From contig JAULZZ010000122.1 in NCBI GenBank assembly GCA_032117095.1, positions 1 to 64,000 of the forward strand: a DNA stretch of 64,000 bases. Reading direction: 5' to 3'. The notes under the pieces are model-generated. The model was not told the DNA's origin and made no database searches. It saw only the letters and a program-made list of their open reading frames with translations. A program made the translations under genes and the position numbers. The DNA comes from REEB470 sp032117095 (GTDB taxonomy: Bacteria; Bacillota; Bacilli; Paenibacillales; YIM-B00363). How positions within the stretch are numbered: the stretch's first letter is position 1; each line of letters begins with the position of its first letter. Positions 63,590 to 64,000 of this stretch are shown here, piece after piece.

Positions 63590-64000
63590 ATGAACAAGAA
63601 AAAGCTTGTGCGGTTTGATTGGGCCATGAAATACATCCTACGGAATAAGGAAAACTTTGACGTGCTTGAGGGCTTTTTATCCAATTTACTAAAAGAAGAG
63701 GTAAAAATCGAAAAATTGCTTGAAAGCGAAAGCAGTCCAGATGAACAAACAAACAAAAACAATGCCATTCATTTTGCGTGTGCGTACGGTCAGGGACGCC
63801 CAATGATGGTTGAAATAAAAAGCCATCCTAAACGAGAGAATCTCCGCAGGATTGTATGGGGGACTTCAAAGCCCATCGCAGACCACCTCAGAAGTAGGGA
63901 ACCTTATAAAGATGAGGTAAAAATTGTTTCCATCAGTATTCTACATTTTCCGATTAGCAACGATTCGGAATATATATATAAAGGAAAAACAGAATTTTTT
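63590..64000 (+). CDS. Second Rpn-family gene, partial (cut by window end)
   Basis: An open frame of 137 codons to the window edge, starting KKKLVRFDWAMKYILRNKEN and nearly identical to the preceding gene for the first 45 residues. It then diverges: where the first copy has IVDLVC the second reads AIHFAC, replacing the catalytic Asp with His, and LIEIQN becomes MVEIKS. KIVSISILHFPISNDSEY matches the next block. It is a tandem duplicate that may have lost nuclease activity; the C-terminus is not visible. Confidence 0.65.
   Translation, partial: MNKKKLVRFDWAMKYILRNKENFDVLEGFLSNLLKEEVKIEKLLESESSPDEQTNKNNAIHFACAYGQGRPMMVEIKSHPKRENLRRIVWGTSKPIADHLRSREPYKDEVKIVSISILHFPISNDSEYIYKGKTEFF

Overview
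The window reads as chromosome of a low-to-mid GC Bacillota, class Bacilli. The evidence is the gene set (HepT, CcpA, a PTS glucose permease with enzyme I, LipM, YqhH, DUF1885, Des-type desaturase), strong Shine-Dalgarno sites with frequent GTG/TTG starts, and a tRNA cluster whose first 15 members follow the Bacillus subtilis trnD order. Part of the layout (accDA - pyk - citZ - icd - mdh - phoPR) is rearranged Bacillus synteny. The genus cannot be fixed from the sequence; a deep-branching Bacilli lineage (Thermoactinomycetaceae or Alicyclobacillaceae-like) is my guess.

Layout. 0-6 kb: heptaprenyl diphosphate synthase, an Rpn-type nuclease gene between 220-bp direct repeats, then speA and a DUF1885 gene on the minus strand. 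6-11.5 kb: a conserved hypothetical gene, gndA-aroK-aroA (overlapping), a Q/N/P/Y-rich small protein and a desaturase. 11.5-22 kb: an orphan secreted protein, ptsG-ptsI, a zinc-ribbon protein, ccpA and a class A PBP with FN3 domains. 22-26.2 kb: an accessory island with a secreted HEXXH protein and a secreted SUMF1-fold protein whose promoter carries a T16 tract. 26.6-45.8 kb: central metabolism (accD-accA, pyk, ppk, ppx, citZ-icd-mdh, fumarase) and a PhoR/PhoP-like pair, broken by one orphan secreted gene. 46-47.6 kb: 17 tRNAs. 48-56.6 kb: ddl, fabI, an IMPase, then bioD-bioB-bioF-bioH-bioC and hisK. 57-64 kb: a secreted beta-rich orphan, a YqhH helicase, lipM and two tandem Rpn-family genes, the last cut by the window edge.

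The most distinctive property is the density of small non-coding inverted-repeat elements (MITE-like). Family A (about 105 bp, ends ATACTAAACAC/GTGTTTAGTAT or ATACGAAACAC/GTGTTTCGTAT) has 12 recognisable copies, almost all intergenic. Family B (about 110-130 bp) shares family A's end and centre motifs. Families C (about 100 bp), D (about 186 bp) and E (298 bp) are further types. One C element sits inside an A element upstream of bioD, and one A element supplies the stop codon of ppx. These elements fill most gaps over 300 bp and lie in the 5' regions of several operons.

Functionally the window joins sugar uptake and catabolite control (PtsG, EI, CcpA), the oxidative pentose phosphate step feeding aromatic synthesis, fatty acid initiation and reduction (AccDA, FabI), lipoate and biotin supply, the oxidative half of the TCA cycle plus fumarase, and polyphosphate/phosphate handling (Ppk, Ppx, PhoPR). 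No rRNA, CRISPR array or prophage was seen.
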